Shown one piece after another: positions 22,641 to 34,229 of a stretch of DNA of 64,000 nucleotides. The notes under the pieces are model-generated. The model did not search any database and was not told the origin of the DNA. It saw only the letters and a program-made list of their open reading frames with translations. The position numbers and the translations under genes were made by a program. Every line of letters begins with the position of its first letter. Within the stretch, counting starts at the first letter, position 1. The DNA comes from Amorphophallus konjac (lineage: Eukaryota; Streptophyta; Magnoliopsida; Alismatales; Araceae): assembly GCA_022559845.1 (NCBI GenBank), contig CM040125.1:287604200-287668199 (forward strand), read 5' to 3'.

Positions 22641-23394
22641 ACAGTTTGTACAACACACGAATATGAGCTTGAAACACAATAAGGCACAGTTTAGAAATCC
22701 CCTGATTTGGCTCCCCTGAATGTATGCTGATGATCTTTGAGTGATGCTTGCTTCTTCAATTTATTGGAAGTTGATGGCTTCAGATGGACCTTGAATCTTT
22801 AGCTCTTGGATGACGAGTTGATCCATAGATCACTATTCACGGCTACAGTAATAGTTCCTTCTTGCTTGCACAACTTCCTTGATCTCCTTGATCCTTGCTT
22901 GTTTTTTCACTTCCTTTGAGGTTGTTGGATTCAAAATGGAGTATGCATACCTTCAGATGGATGAAGAGATTCCTTCTTCCTTATAGCAGCCTTCTTCTTC
23001 TTCCATTGATAGACTCCTTGGTTGATGGGCTCTCCTTCTATCTCTTCTGGTTGGATGCTTATTTCTTCACTTCATGGGAGGATGAAGGCTTCAGATCTAG
23101 GCTTGAATCACTTGGAATAGATGAAGAACTTGAGCTCGAAGCACTGTTCACGGAGGTGCTACAGTACCCGTCAATCTCCTCCTCTAGCCTCCCTTGATCT
23201 CTCTTGATCCCCTTGAAGCATTAGGGTTTCTAACCCTTCTTGTGGAGGTTTTATAACCTTTGAATGGTCCTTGGACATCCTCCAGACCAGATCCACATTT
23301 TGTGGATGATTGGGTGTCATAAGGATTAAAGAAATACATGGAGAATGGCTCTTCTCGAAGTGGAGAACAAAGTCAACTTTGTTGGCTCGGGGCT

Positions 23395-23522
23395 AGCGGT
23401 CGACCTGTGGAAGCTGGCGGTCGACCGCTATTGAGAAACCCTGTAGAAATTTGATCCCTGGAATTTTCGATCGACCTGGGGCAGTCGACCGCTGCTGTCG
23501 GTCGACCTGGGGCGGTCGACCT
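23395..23522. repeat. GTCGAC palindrome cluster in copia-type LTR
   Basis: Six GTCGACC or close variants (GCGGTCGACC, GCGGTCGACCGC, GATCGACC, CAGTCGACCGC, GGTCGACC, GCGGTCGACC) lie within 130 bp. The partner LTR has the same set at 31133-31260. Confidence 0.8.
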
Positions 23523-24263
23523 AAAGCTACAGTAAATTTCAGACTTTTTAGGTTTCACCCCCGAACTCCATTGCAACCCATTTAAGTCTGAGGCTTCAAG
23601 CTCTTTTGATCTAGGGGAATATATGTTGAGTGTTTTGACCTACAAAACCATAGAAAAAAGGATTAGAACTTTGATCAATAATTCATGTGGTAATTGCATG
23701 AAGTACATGTATGAAACCCCTTTGGCCATTTGGCAGTTTCAATCAATTAACAAGAGCTTATTGTAAGCTGTTTGAGCAAGATATAAGTACCATTATTCCA
23801 ATTTTTAAGCAAGTTTCTCATGAGTTGTTTCAACATAATACAAGCTCAAAATGATATGTGAAATATGTATTAGAGTTCAAGAAGTGATTTACATTGAGAC
23901 ACAATTTCACATATAAGATTGGAACACTTGTTGCTTTGACAAATGCATGTATGGTATGCGTAAAAATCAACCAAACAAGTTTCAAACTATTTGATCAGGA
24001 TTTGAACAAAAGTGTTCATCAAAGCTCAAGTCCATATGTTCAAACATATAAAGGCTTGAAACCTCTTGTAGAATGAACATATGTAAACCAAGCATTATGA
24101 CCATGTAAGCGTTGCCATTTGTCATCTCAAACATACATAGATAACATGAGCATGAGCAATCAACCACAAGTTTAGTTATCATCACTTAATCATACATTAA
24201 GTTTAGTTATCATCAAAATCATAACTTAACAATCACAACAATCATCAAAACCATAACTTAACA

Positions 24264-24277
24264 ATCTCTCCCTTTTT
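24264..24277 (-). other. Polypurine tract of the gag-only copia-type element
   Basis: The minus strand reads AAAAAGGGAGAGAT next to the 3' LTR, preceded by TTTGTCATCATC, a common copia-type ending. Confidence 0.85.
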
Positions 24278-24325
24278 GATGATGACAAACTTATTGATGA
24301 TGACAAACTTAATGAGAAATTTATT

Positions 24326-24421
24326 AGTGATGATACACCAGAGTGGATACAAAAGAATGGCACATATGTTCTTAGTGATGATACACCAGAGTGGATACAA
24401 AAGAATGGCACATATGTTCTT
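24326..24421. repeat. Tandem duplication, 2 x 48 bp, near the polypurine tract
   Basis: The block 24326-24373 (beginning AGTGATGATACACCAGAG) is repeated at 24374-24421 without visible change. A second small duplication of a GATGATGACAAACTT word lies at about 24278-24312. The perfect identity suggests a recent slip. Confidence 0.9.
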
Positions 24422-27400
24422 CTCCACATGTCATACACAATCATCAATTTTTCGCCCCCGTTGACATAATCAAAAAGCGGGATAATGCAAATCTTTCTCC
24501 TCCTATGACATTATCAACAAGCTAGAAGAAGCCAAATACGGAAGAACATGCTTAACTCCCTGTGAAATAGTAATAGCCCATCTTATCAAATCAGAAGAAG
24601 TAAGGACAAATCATGGACGAACAAAGCACTATGAATCTAATCAGAAGAAACCAATTGGTGATTATTCTCACAAATCAATATGATACCATCCAAAATAAAT
24701 ACAGTCAAAAATGTATTGATACCAATTGAAGGTGGTGATTGGCCTCAAGGATATGAACCAGTGGAGCAAGATGTTCACAAGATGGGGTGTTCAGCATGAT
24801 AGCTTTCAAAATCTAGAACCCATGTCAGATTTTCACAACAAGCAAGAGCAGGAGGGCATATCAAAAGGATTTTCTTTGATTTTCACATTTTCTGATTTTT
24901 TTATTTTGGTTTGAAATGCATGAAATGCAACACATGCAAATGGTGACTCATGAAGTGCACACAATGCAACCAAATAGTTACATATAAACATACATGCAAT
25001 CTCCCCCGTACATATATAAGAAGGGAATGGGTATAAGAAAGATGCAAGAGAGTCATGCTAACCGGAATGCACATGTGTAGCACATGGGAGATTGTACAAT
25101 CATATAGGAGATTCATGCAATTGCTAAAGCAGTCAATCAATTTTCTGAATACATAATGAATCAAATTTCCAGATGTGTAAGTGAATAACATGAAAAATGA
25201 TAGTTACAATATGGATATTCAGATTTTCAGATTAACACAAGGAGACATTTTACAGACTGTAATTAATTTTGAGAATATCGTATTGGAGGCTATGCTCTAC
25301 CACAATAAGTTTTCACCAATATTTTTCAACTCAACCAATATCACATGATAGTCAGAATTTTTCAAGAGTGATCAAGTTCAAATAATTCCTTTTTACGCGA
25401 GTAGACGCATGGAGCTCATGCCAGAATCTCCGGTTACTCAGAATACTGAACCATTTCACCTCATTTGAACAGAGATACTAGTCAACACTTTTCAGATATG
25501 AACCACATCACGTCTCAGGTGACATGTGCCCAGTTTACTCAGTGAGACCGAGCATTGCTCTATCTTTCATTTACATTTCAGATTTTTCAACAATGATAGG
25601 TAGGCAGCTTTTTCCTCAACTGTCTCTTCAACATACATGCAGCAAGTTTAACATCTCGAGAGTGTTGGAAAGGAATTCATATATCTTTATCGTTAACACT
25701 CATTTTCATATTTTGTGCATGAAGTGTGCGAATTTGATTCAGCATGTATACCAAAAATATCATGAATACATAACAGTGCAGCTCCCCCTAAATAGATGCA
25801 CTTATGAAATATAACTCCCCTAGAGTGTACGACATGAAGCACTCCAATAATGACTTAAATGCAGCATTATTTAGCAAGAAGGGATAAGGCTATAGAAGTG
25901 TCAAAGGATGGGGTTGAATAACATATAATGGCACACAAGCACACATTGAGAGTTTATGCAAATGCACTATGACATGCATGCGAGCAATGTGATGTCAATT
26001 TGATACCAATGGAATGGATAACTTGATACCAATTGAATGGATGCCAACTGAATGAACTAAGTGCGACTAATGCATGAGTTCTAATGCAATACAATGTATG
26101 AGCATATAAGAATGCGATGCGATGTGCAAAGTGATTCAGACTTTTGATTTTCATTTGCATGATCTAAAAGCACCATATGTATTGAATTATGATGCATGCA
26201 ACCTATAACTATGTGAGAGTAGAATGCAAGTTGTTTTGGCAAGATGAGAGCTTTATTTCCAATCCAATGTGACAACTTCCACATGAGACTATTCACATTC
26301 AATTAATAGATCAAACAAGTATTTTTTTTTTGACATGATCTTTATGAATGAGGTTGCATACATGATTAAAATTAAGCTATGCAACCCAATTTTCAGAATT
26401 GTTCAAAATCAGATTTTCAAGAGCATTTCACAAGTTTTGAAATTAAAAATCATTCACAAGCCAAATATTTGAATCATGAGCAAAAATACATTTTCAATTG
26501 AAATAACTCAGTTCAAAGATTCATTCATGGATCAACCATTTGACTTCTCTGAGTTCTAGTACGAGGCGGAGAACGTTGATCCAAAGACCAACTCCGCATA
26601 GTGAGAGTTCCAAGGTGGATGTGACCCACCTTTTCACTGCTCAGTATTTGATATACCAGATACTCAATTAGGCTCAAATGTCATCATGCAATTCAAATTG
26701 AAAAATATTCAAAGCCAATCACTTTATTCACACTTCTCAAGATTTTCAATTTCATTCAACCACTTAAACAAGTCCATCACAGGATGCTGGTAAATGATAG
26801 ATCATATTTGTAGAATCAATATATGTCATTTGAATATGTCACCAAGTGATAAAGACGGCCATTGCATGAATTGACAAGGTTGAATTACCTTAGCTCAGGA
26901 GACAAGATTGGAAGCCTTCAATCACAAGATCACCAACCTCATGAGGGTTGATATTTTAAATTTTCTTTCTTACCTTTGTCTTGAGAATCTATTTTCTTCT
27001 AAGCCTTTCACCTATTTAACATGTTCTCAATCAAAAGATGCGGGCTTTTCATACCATGTCTTGGGTACTTGCTTTAGCACGTACAAGGACTTTCACCAGC
27101 TTGTGCTTAAGTCGATCCTGGAGATTGTTCTACACAAGGTATCCCATCTTCTTGTAGCAACTTGATAGGGTTCTCATCATTTTCATCCTTGCAAGGTATT
27201 CCTTTCATTGACTCAAGCTTGGCCATGACTAGCCCTACATCAATTGGATTTTGGGAGTATAATCTGCATCCAAGGACAAGAGGACTTGAGTTGTCAATTT
27301 CGATTCAAATTTATTGACAATGGCATGATAAATTATTTTAATAACCAACACCCCCTAGACAGCTCCAGATACAGTGCATGACTCATGTGTGAACCCAAAC

Positions 27401-28301
27401 ATTAAGCCTATATGACGAATGTAGTTGTTCCCCCTTAGAGTGTGCGTGAATGTGATATGCTCAGTAAAAATCCAATGCCATTTGCAGCCTTTTAAGTATA
27501 TGACTCATAGTACCAAGCAGAGAACTTAGATCTGAAGATCACCTCACGCGTAGTGATAGTTTTCAGACAGGCTTAACCTGCCCTTCCACATATCACCATT
27601 TGATATACTATGTAGTCAAGGATGATGAAGGCAAGAGGATTTGCAATGCATTATGGCATAAATACACAATGTTCAACTTTTGCATGACAGAGTGTGAACG
27701 TGTATGCAAACTCAATATATGTAGTGAAATCACGATCTGAAGAATCTTCAAGCTCTCCTACAACAAGATGCTATATGACAAGTGATATATACACAAATAT
27801 GCAAACAATCATGAATGGAATGCATGTACGGACATATGCAAGACTACATGACTATATGACTCAAAATGAATCAAAACCTTACACAGTCACTAGAGAGAGT
27901 AGGAGAGATATCACCCGAGTGCTCAGATTCAATTTTTGATTTTTCTTCCAACCTGACTTATGCCACTTGGCCTGTGTGCCTTACCTTCTTGATGAAAACA
28001 GATTTCATGCTTTACATTCCCAAAGCACACCTGCAAAATAGATTTCTCATTTGGTATTCTTAGGTACCCAAATCCTTTTGGGTCCTTGTAGGTTAGCAGC
28101 AACTTTGGCATACAATTTCTAATTTTTAACAACATTCAAGTCATACTTTTTCATGAGAAAACAATCATGCTTAACATTCCCAGATTTGCCAAAGTGATGA
28201 GGGGAAGCACGTGGCATCACATTTTTCCTTCTCATTGGTTCTACTGATTTGTGTGAGTGAGCATGATGTATTGAGTGGGAGTTCTTTCTCTTCAATAATA
28301 A

Positions 28302-28517
28302 TCAGTAATGTGAAGTTGTATGACCCCTTTTACCACAATGATTGCAATGCATGAACGATTTTATGGTAAATGATTGCTTTACATTATTCAAAACAGCTTG
28401 GTTTCTACATGCTCTCAAGTCATCATTCTTTATAGTGAAACAATCATGCATCATGTGTCCAAGTTTTCCACAGTAAAGATAAGACATGTTTCTTTTGTTA
28501 GATGCATGGGATTTCAA
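28302..28517 (-). pseudogene. Gag zinc-knuckle segment, frameshifted from the main gag
   Basis: 71 codons in a different frame from 29725-28514, overlapping its end. Two CCHC-like knuckles are readable. The first (near SYLYCGKLGHMMHDC) has Tyr where the first Cys should be. The second (CNHCGKRGHTTSHY) ends in Tyr where the last Cys is expected. Both changes fit TGY to TAY mutations. Nucleic-acid binding is probably weakened. It is the C-terminal part of the gag gene, separated by a frameshift near 28515. Confidence 0.75.
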
Positions 28518-29725
28518 TGAAAGTTTTTAGCATGCACATTTTGAACATTCACATTATTTTTCAGATTGGCATGAGTTCTTGGCACAATGGGTTGATGGGA
28601 GTTAGATTTAGAGGTGCTGGGTGTACATGTGCTATGAACAAATGAAGTGTATAACTTGCTTTCAATTTTTTTCTTGTTCACAAGATTAAACCTCAGCCCT
28701 TCTCTTTGAAAGTTTACTTTCATCCCAAGTAATTTGTTCAAGTTTTCTTGACTATTTACAAATCTAGACAATGAATCATTCAAATCAAGAATTTTAGATT
28801 GAAGAGATGAAATTTGCAATTCAGAATTTGCAAGTTCTTCTTCACAAGTGGAAAGACTAACATTCAACATGGCATTGGTAGTCTTAAGGCATTCTACTTC
28901 TTGCCTAAGTTCATCCACATTTTCACATTCTCTAACAACCACAGATTTTCCTTTTTCAAGACTCAGCAATCTTTCAGAAATAGCATTATTCAATTCCTTC
29001 AGTTTCTCATTTTCTTTAACAAGCTTTTCATCATGAATCATTTCATTTATCAAGGTTTGATCATTGGCCACTAAATTTAGCTTGCCTCTCAAATCTTTAT
29101 TCTCATTTCTTAAGGAGCTGATTTGATCTTTATGAAATTCAATGTCAAACACATGAGCCTCAATCATTTCCTCTAAATGTGAGCATTTTTTACAAGAGGA
29201 ATTACAATTATTTTGTTCGGCATTCTTTTTCAATTTTTTATTTTTGGATTTTACCTTCTTGTATTTATCAGCAAGATCATCATATGCAATCAACAAATCT
29301 TCATAGTTAAATTCATCTTCATTATCAGAATCAGAATTTACCTTTGAGCTTGATCTACTTGGCTGATCACTCCCTTGTTCACTCGTGCCTGCCACAAGAC
29401 ATTGGTCTCCATGCTCATCCCGGATTTTGGTTAATCCATCCAAGATGTCCTTCGCAGATCTACAATGGGAGACAAAGGGGAAATAATTAGAATCAACTAC
29501 AATAGTTAGCAACTTTAACACCAAATAATTTTGATCATGTTCAAGCTTTTGATTTTCAGTCCAGACATTTTTACCCTTAGGCAACTCATAAGGACCATAT
29601 GAAACAAGCTTCCATAGCTTAGGGTCATATGAGTTGACAAGACTGCACATTCTACCTAACCACAAATCAAAATTGCAACCATCAAACACCGGTGGAGAAT
29701 TCAAAGTATACATAATGGTAGTCAT
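28514..29725 (-). CDS. Copia-type Gag (UBN2-like head plus long coiled coil)
   Basis: 403 codons starting 49 nt after the PBS. Residues 8-100 match the start of plant copia Gag (PPVFDG, W, KLWKLVSYGP motifs). The core usually following is missing: residue 100 passes through a short acidic/serine-rich linker (115-138) into a Lys/Glu/Leu-rich coiled coil (about 145-335) and a basic tail. The long coiled coil is typical of Sirevirus-like Gags. Zinc knuckles follow in another frame at 28302-28517. It would form the particle shell. With part of its core deleted and no pol, it may not assemble alone. Confidence 0.85.
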   Translation of the reverse strand: MTTIMYTLNSPPVFDGCNFDLWLGRMCSLVNSYDPKLWKLVSYGPYELPKGKNVWTENQKLEHDQNYLVLKLLTIVVDSNYFPFVSHCRSAKDILDGLTKIRDEHGDQCLVAGTSEQGSDQPSRSSSKVNSDSDNEDEFNYEDLLIAYDDLADKYKKVKSKNKKLKKNAEQNNCNSSCKKCSHLEEMIEAHVFDIEFHKDQISSLRNENKDLRGKLNLVANDQTLINEMIHDEKLVKENEKLKELNNAISERLLSLEKGKSVVVRECENVDELRQEVECLKTTNAMLNVSLSTCEEELANSELQISSLQSKILDLNDSLSRFVNSQENLNKLLGMKVNFQREGLRFNLVNKKKIESKLYTSFVHSTCTPSTSKSNSHQPIVPRTHANLKNNVNVQNVHAKNFH

Positions 29726-29773
29726 TGATCTGGATCACTCTAGATCGTTAGATCTATAAAAATTAGAGCTCTT

Positions 29774-29785
29774 GCTCTGATACTA
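29774..29785 (-). other. Primer-binding site of the copia-type element
   Basis: The minus strand reads TAGTATCAGAGC, one base from the usual TGGTATCAGAGC, two bases inside the 5' LTR boundary at 29788. Confidence 0.85.
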
Positions 29786-29787
29786 AT

Positions 29788-32000
29788 TGAAGTCCCACGA
29801 TCAATGACACCCAAGAGGGGGGTGAATTGGGTGATAACAAATTTTAACGAAACTTTTGACTTTTTACAAAATATGTGATAAACAATAATTAGCAATGTGA
29901 AAACTAATAAACCAATTCTCTCAATCTCTCCGTTCCCACACGACCATACAACGAACACAATCAAACCACACAATAACACACAATGCACAGTGATTTTTAA
30001 GGTGGTTTGGATGCAACGACGGCAATCCTACGTCCACCCCTCACCAAACCCGGTGAGGCTTCACTCGGGGATAAATCCCCAAACAGAGATGATGCTCCAA
30101 ACACACACGCAGGATGACGCTTGCACACACACACGGGGATGCGCCCCAATACACAAACACACACACGGAGATGAAGTCTCCAACACGATCCAACAGGCGG
30201 ATCAACAAAACACACACATGCTGCGACAAGTGCAGCACTCCACACACAAACACTATGATCTGAATAAAATCACACACACACGTAGATCTAGGAAGACCTA
30301 TGCACACACGAATGGAACACCACGACAACCACACACAACCACGGATCCATAACGATCCACTCACACACAAGTTTTCGCAGTTTGTACAACACACGAATAT
30401 GAGCTTGAAACACAATAAGGCACAGTTTAGAAATCCCCTGATTTGGCTCCCCTGAATGTATGCTGATGATCTTTGAGTGATGCTTGCTTCTTCAGTTTAT
30501 TGGAAGTTGATGGCTTTAGATGGACCTTGAATCTTTAGCTCTTTGATGAAGAGTTGATCCACGGATCACTATTCATGGCTACAGTAACAGTTCCTTCGTA
30601 CTTGCACAACTTCCTTAATCTCCTTGATCCTTGCTTGCTTCTTCTCTTCCTTTGAGGTTGTTGGATTCAAAATGGAGCTTGCATACCTTCAGATGGATGA
30701 AGAGATTCCTTCTTCCTTGTAGCAGCCTTCTTCTTCTTCCATTGATAGACTCCTTGGTTGATGGGCTCTCCTTCGATCTCTTCTAGTTGGATGCTTGTTT
30801 CTTCACTTCATGAGAGGATGAAGGCTTTAGATCTGGACTTGAATCACTTGGAATGGATGAAGAACTTGAGCTCGAAGCACTGTTCACAGAGGTGCTACAG
30901 TACCTATCAATCTCCTCCTCTAGCCTCCCTTGATCTCTCTTGATCCCCTTGAAGCATTAGGGTTTCTAACCCTTCTTGTGGAGCTCTTATAACCTTTGAA
31001 TGGTCCTTGGACATCCTCCAGACTAGATCCACATTTTTTGGATGATTGGGTGTCTTAAGGATTAAAGAAATACATGGAGAATGGCTCTTCTCGAAGTGGA
31101 GAACAAGGTCAACTTTTGTTGGCTCGGGGCTGGCGGTCGACCTGTGGAAGCTGGCGGTCGACCGCTACTGAGAAACCCTGTAGAAATTTGATCCCTGGAA
31201 TTTTCGGTCGACCTGGGGTGGTCGACCGCTGCTGTTGGTCGACCTGGGGTGGTCGACCTAAAGCTACAGTAAATTTCAGACTTTTTAGGTTTCACCCCCG
31301 AACTCCATTACAACCCATTTAAGTTTGAGGCTTTAAGCTCCTTTGATCTTGGAGAATATATGTTGAGTGTTTTGACCTACAAAACCATAGAAAAAAGGAT
31401 TAGAACTTTAATCAATAATTCATGTGGTAATTGCATGAAGTACATGTATGAAACCCCTTTGGCCATTTGGCAGTTTCAATCAATTAACAAGAGCTTATTG
31501 TAAACCGTTTGAGCAAGATATAAGTACCATTATTCTAATTTTCAAGCAAGTTTCTCATGAGTTGTTTCAACATAATGCAAGCTCAAAATAATATGTGAAA
31601 TATGTATTAGAGTTCAAGAAGTGATTTACATTGATACCCAATTTCACATATAAGATTGGAACACTTGTTGCTTTGACAAATGCATGTATGGTATGCGTAA
31701 AAATCAACCAAACAAGTTTCAAACTATTTGATCAGGATTTGAACAAAAGTGTTCATCAAAGCTCAAGTCTATATGTTCAAACATATAAAGGCTTGAAACC
31801 TCTTGTAGAATCAACATATGTAAACCAAGCATTAAGACCTTGTAACCGTTGCCATTTGCCATCTCAAACATACATAGATAACATGAGCATGAGCAATCAA
31901 CCACAAGTTTAGTTATCATCACTTAATCACACATTAATTTTAGTTATCATCAAAACCATAACTTAACAATCACAACAATCATCAAAACCATAACTCAACA
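29788..32000 (-). mobile_element. 5' LTR of the gag-only copia-type element
   Basis: 2213 bp, partner of 22054-24263 with substitutions and few indels. In element orientation it begins TGTTGAGTTATGG and ends GGGACTTCA, directly followed by the PBS. Confidence 0.92.
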
Positions 32001-32005
32001 CTTGT
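32001..32005. repeat. Target-site duplication (right) of the copia-type element
   Basis: CTTGT, against GTTGT at 22049-22053. Confidence 0.8.
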
Positions 32006-32470
32006 TCCGTGTTACTGCATTATTTTTTAGTGGGGATCCGCGTGACCCCTACTGAGCCAGTGACACGAGACTCACCCCTACTTTTCAGGTGTGGCGCTCT
32101 CCTTCCTTCGCGGTTCCTGGTGTAGTGTGCTCGTAGTTGCCAGCGGTACCTGCGTCGGGCTTCCCCCGACCTCAATGTACGTCTTCTTTCTATTGGACTA
32201 TACTTGCCTTTCCTTTGGACTGGACTCTAGTATAATTGTTAATTTTAACTATTAATTAAAAATTAATTTTATTTTTGCTACTTTAGCAAACCTGATTAAT
32301 GAAATTTAATTGCTTACTATTATATCTGTGACTTCAATGTACTACACAACAATCCTTTTATCCCTTTGGAGCTTTACAGCTCTTGGGAGGCTTCACGGGT
32401 TCCAAGTGGTATCGGGTCTACTCGGTAGTCCTATCGGGTATATCCGGTATCTGGAGTCCGGGTCGTCGCA
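32006..32470 (+). mobile_element. LARD 3' LTR, second part
   Basis: Collinear with about 5705-6169 of the 5' LTR, ending GGTCGTCGCA where the 5' copy ends GGTCGTCACA. The LARD ends here. The left target duplication lies outside the window and cannot be compared with GCCAC at 32471. Confidence 0.9.
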
Positions 32471-34229
32471 GCCACGATGAGATGAAAGTTCAAGTTAACT
32501 CTCACAGCCAGTTCGAGATCCGCAGGCCAAGACCAGCCCGAATAAACGCAACAAGAGGTTAATCTGACGCGCCCCTTACCCGACGTGCTCTACTTCCACC
32601 GGCGCACCCCTTACTCGGCGCGCTCGTCCAAGTCCGGCGTGTAAAGAATCGTCCAAGTCTGGCACGCTCTTCATCCCCCGCACCAGGTGAGGCCCTGCCA
32701 GTTAAAAGGCTATAAAAGCCGTGCTTTCGAATAAGAAGGTAGACGAAGCAAGAAAGGAAGAAAAAAAAAGAAAAAGTAGAAAGAAATCGGAGAGTAGAGG
32801 CTTGGGGGAAAAAAAGTTGAGTGAGGCCTCCCTGGGCAATCATCTTCCATTCATCGACAGAAGAGAGAGGTCTGGAGCAAGGGGAGGGAGAGATCTTTCC
32901 GATACTCTGTTTCTGTCGCGAAGAATAGATGTGGGTGCATGGAAGATTGTTTCATTCTTCTTCTTCCTCCTTCCTACTAATATCTCTGCTGTGTTATGTA
33001 ATGAAACGGGCGATGATATGAGCCTGCAATTCTCTCCCTAATAAATCTTTATTTTTTAGCATTTGCTCCCTGTACCTACTCTTTCTTTTCTAGTATAACG
33101 ATGTAATCAATCAACTTTTGTGCGATAACGCCAGGCCCTGTCTGTCTATTTTCATTTCGGTTTACCCCCCTTGAGCTATGTGATGGACTTTGGGTTTGAA
33201 TTAGAATAATGATGCGTGGTTGAGCCTATCCACATTCTCTGTTGCATTTGTTTTCATATTCCGCGTTACTGTCGTTTTATTTCTTCTATCGATACGGAAC
33301 ACGCCCTGGGCTAACCAAGGGCTACATCAATGTCACCCCTCCTCGGGCTCCTTCCAATGGATTGGTTGTATCGAATATACCACATGCCCCACATAGGTTC
33401 CACCGCAGGAGGCATATCTCTATGTGCATCTCCGACTGTCCCTATAATCTGGGCGTAGTGTGTCTAATGGCATAGTTATGTTCCTGCAGACCGCCTGCTA
33501 ACTGCTCGAGCCTTTGCTGCATACGATCACCTGCTTGTCACCCCTCTCTGTGAGCCCCATGGCTCACACGCTCAGGGGTAACTCCCCTAAATGCTGACCA
33601 ACTAATCTCTATGCGCCTAGCTTACCATCCACGGTTTAATGGCCGAATGATTGGCATTGTATGTTCTTTGCCCCCCCCCCCCCCCGAGAAGGATAAGATG
33701 AGGGTCTGTTCGATGTGGCCCATCCCTCTTCCTTGCTACATGGGTGATGTCAAGATGCTATCATAGTCGCTCTGTTTTATTTTCTCGACGATGATAGTCC
33801 AGTGACCAGGGGGGGCATCCCCAACAAACAGTCATGCTACCCTTTTTTTTTGAATCACCATAAGGCTAGGATCCCCTCCTCCTGTGGTGTGGAGCCCTAC
33901 GAGCCATAGAAGGTGAATAGAAATGGGTCTTTTGACCCGACATTAAATCCACATTCGTCTGGGGAATGATGGTGGCCGTGGGTAAGGAACTTCTTATAGA
34001 CTAGCCCTCGAGGTCTCCTCCCATTTTGGCCATCCCTTTAAACAATGTCTTCAGCGAATGGAACAATGGTGCCCCTCGTAGGCTGGTCCTCGGGGTTTCC
34101 ATCCATATGGGTCCACCGGTCGCCGTATTGGTCTCTCGGCTTTAAGGAGCTTACCCCAGTTTCTATGTGAATGTCTCCACTTTCCCCCCACAACCCTCTG
34201 GGTATGGGGAGATGCTGCCAAAATTTTAT
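32471..34229. other. Unresolved LTR-like or leader DNA, no gene seen
   Basis: No coding motif is visible. It has features of an LTR or retroelement leader on the + strand: a CCGGCGCG-type GC-rich start (32560-32690), a TATA-like CTATAAAAG near 32711, an AATAAA near 33041, a C15 run at 33671-33685, and two diverged repeats with a CTAGCCCTCGAGG/CTGGTCCTCGGGG core near 34000 and 34085. The most likely source is the 5' end of the Tat-like element further right, because that element's coding region resumes after a copia insertion. This is inference from position only. Confidence 0.35.

Larger units (their letters stand above)
22054..24263 (-). mobile_element. 3' LTR of the gag-only copia-type element
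   Basis: 2210 bp, from TGAAGTCCCAC to TAACTTAACA, close to 29788-32000. Distinct blocks are CA/TG-rich sequence at about 22365-22640, a GTCGACC cluster at 23395-23522, and AT-rich sequence from 23560 to the end. Open frames in the CA-rich block are low-complexity. Confidence 0.92.
24264..28301 (-). mobile_element. Non-coding internal region of the copia-type element
   Basis: About 4 kb between gag and the 3' LTR with no frame above about 100 codons and no pol motif. A block at 27500-27640 is recognisable, on the other strand, at 34925-35045 in the copia fragment to the right, so at least part of this DNA is an ancestral non-coding tail and not random filler. Confidence 0.75.
22054..32000 (-). 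mobile_element. Non-autonomous copia-type element with gag only (TR-GAG type)
   Basis: A 9.9-kb element with 2.2-kb LTRs (22054-24263 and 29788-32000), TG...CA ends, a tRNA-iMet-type PBS, a polypurine tract and a 5-bp target duplication, inserted in the LARD 3' LTR. Its only recognisable gene is a copia-type gag near the 5' end. The remaining 4 kb has no protease, integrase, RT or RNase H motif in any frame. Its long non-coding tail and palindrome-bearing LTRs recall Sireviruses. It would need enzymes from a full-length copia element to move. Confidence 0.9.

Noticed and set aside
22263..22679. Cys/Val-rich 138-codon frame (and its twin near 30041-30415)
   Set aside because: Produced by CACA/TGTG low-complexity sequence in the LTR; both strands give similar spurious frames.
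32471..34229. Host gene or pol fragment in the unresolved stretch
   Set aside because: No frame shows a recognisable domain or plausible splice structure. TATA- and AATAAA-like words suggest an LTR or leader, but the source is not proven.
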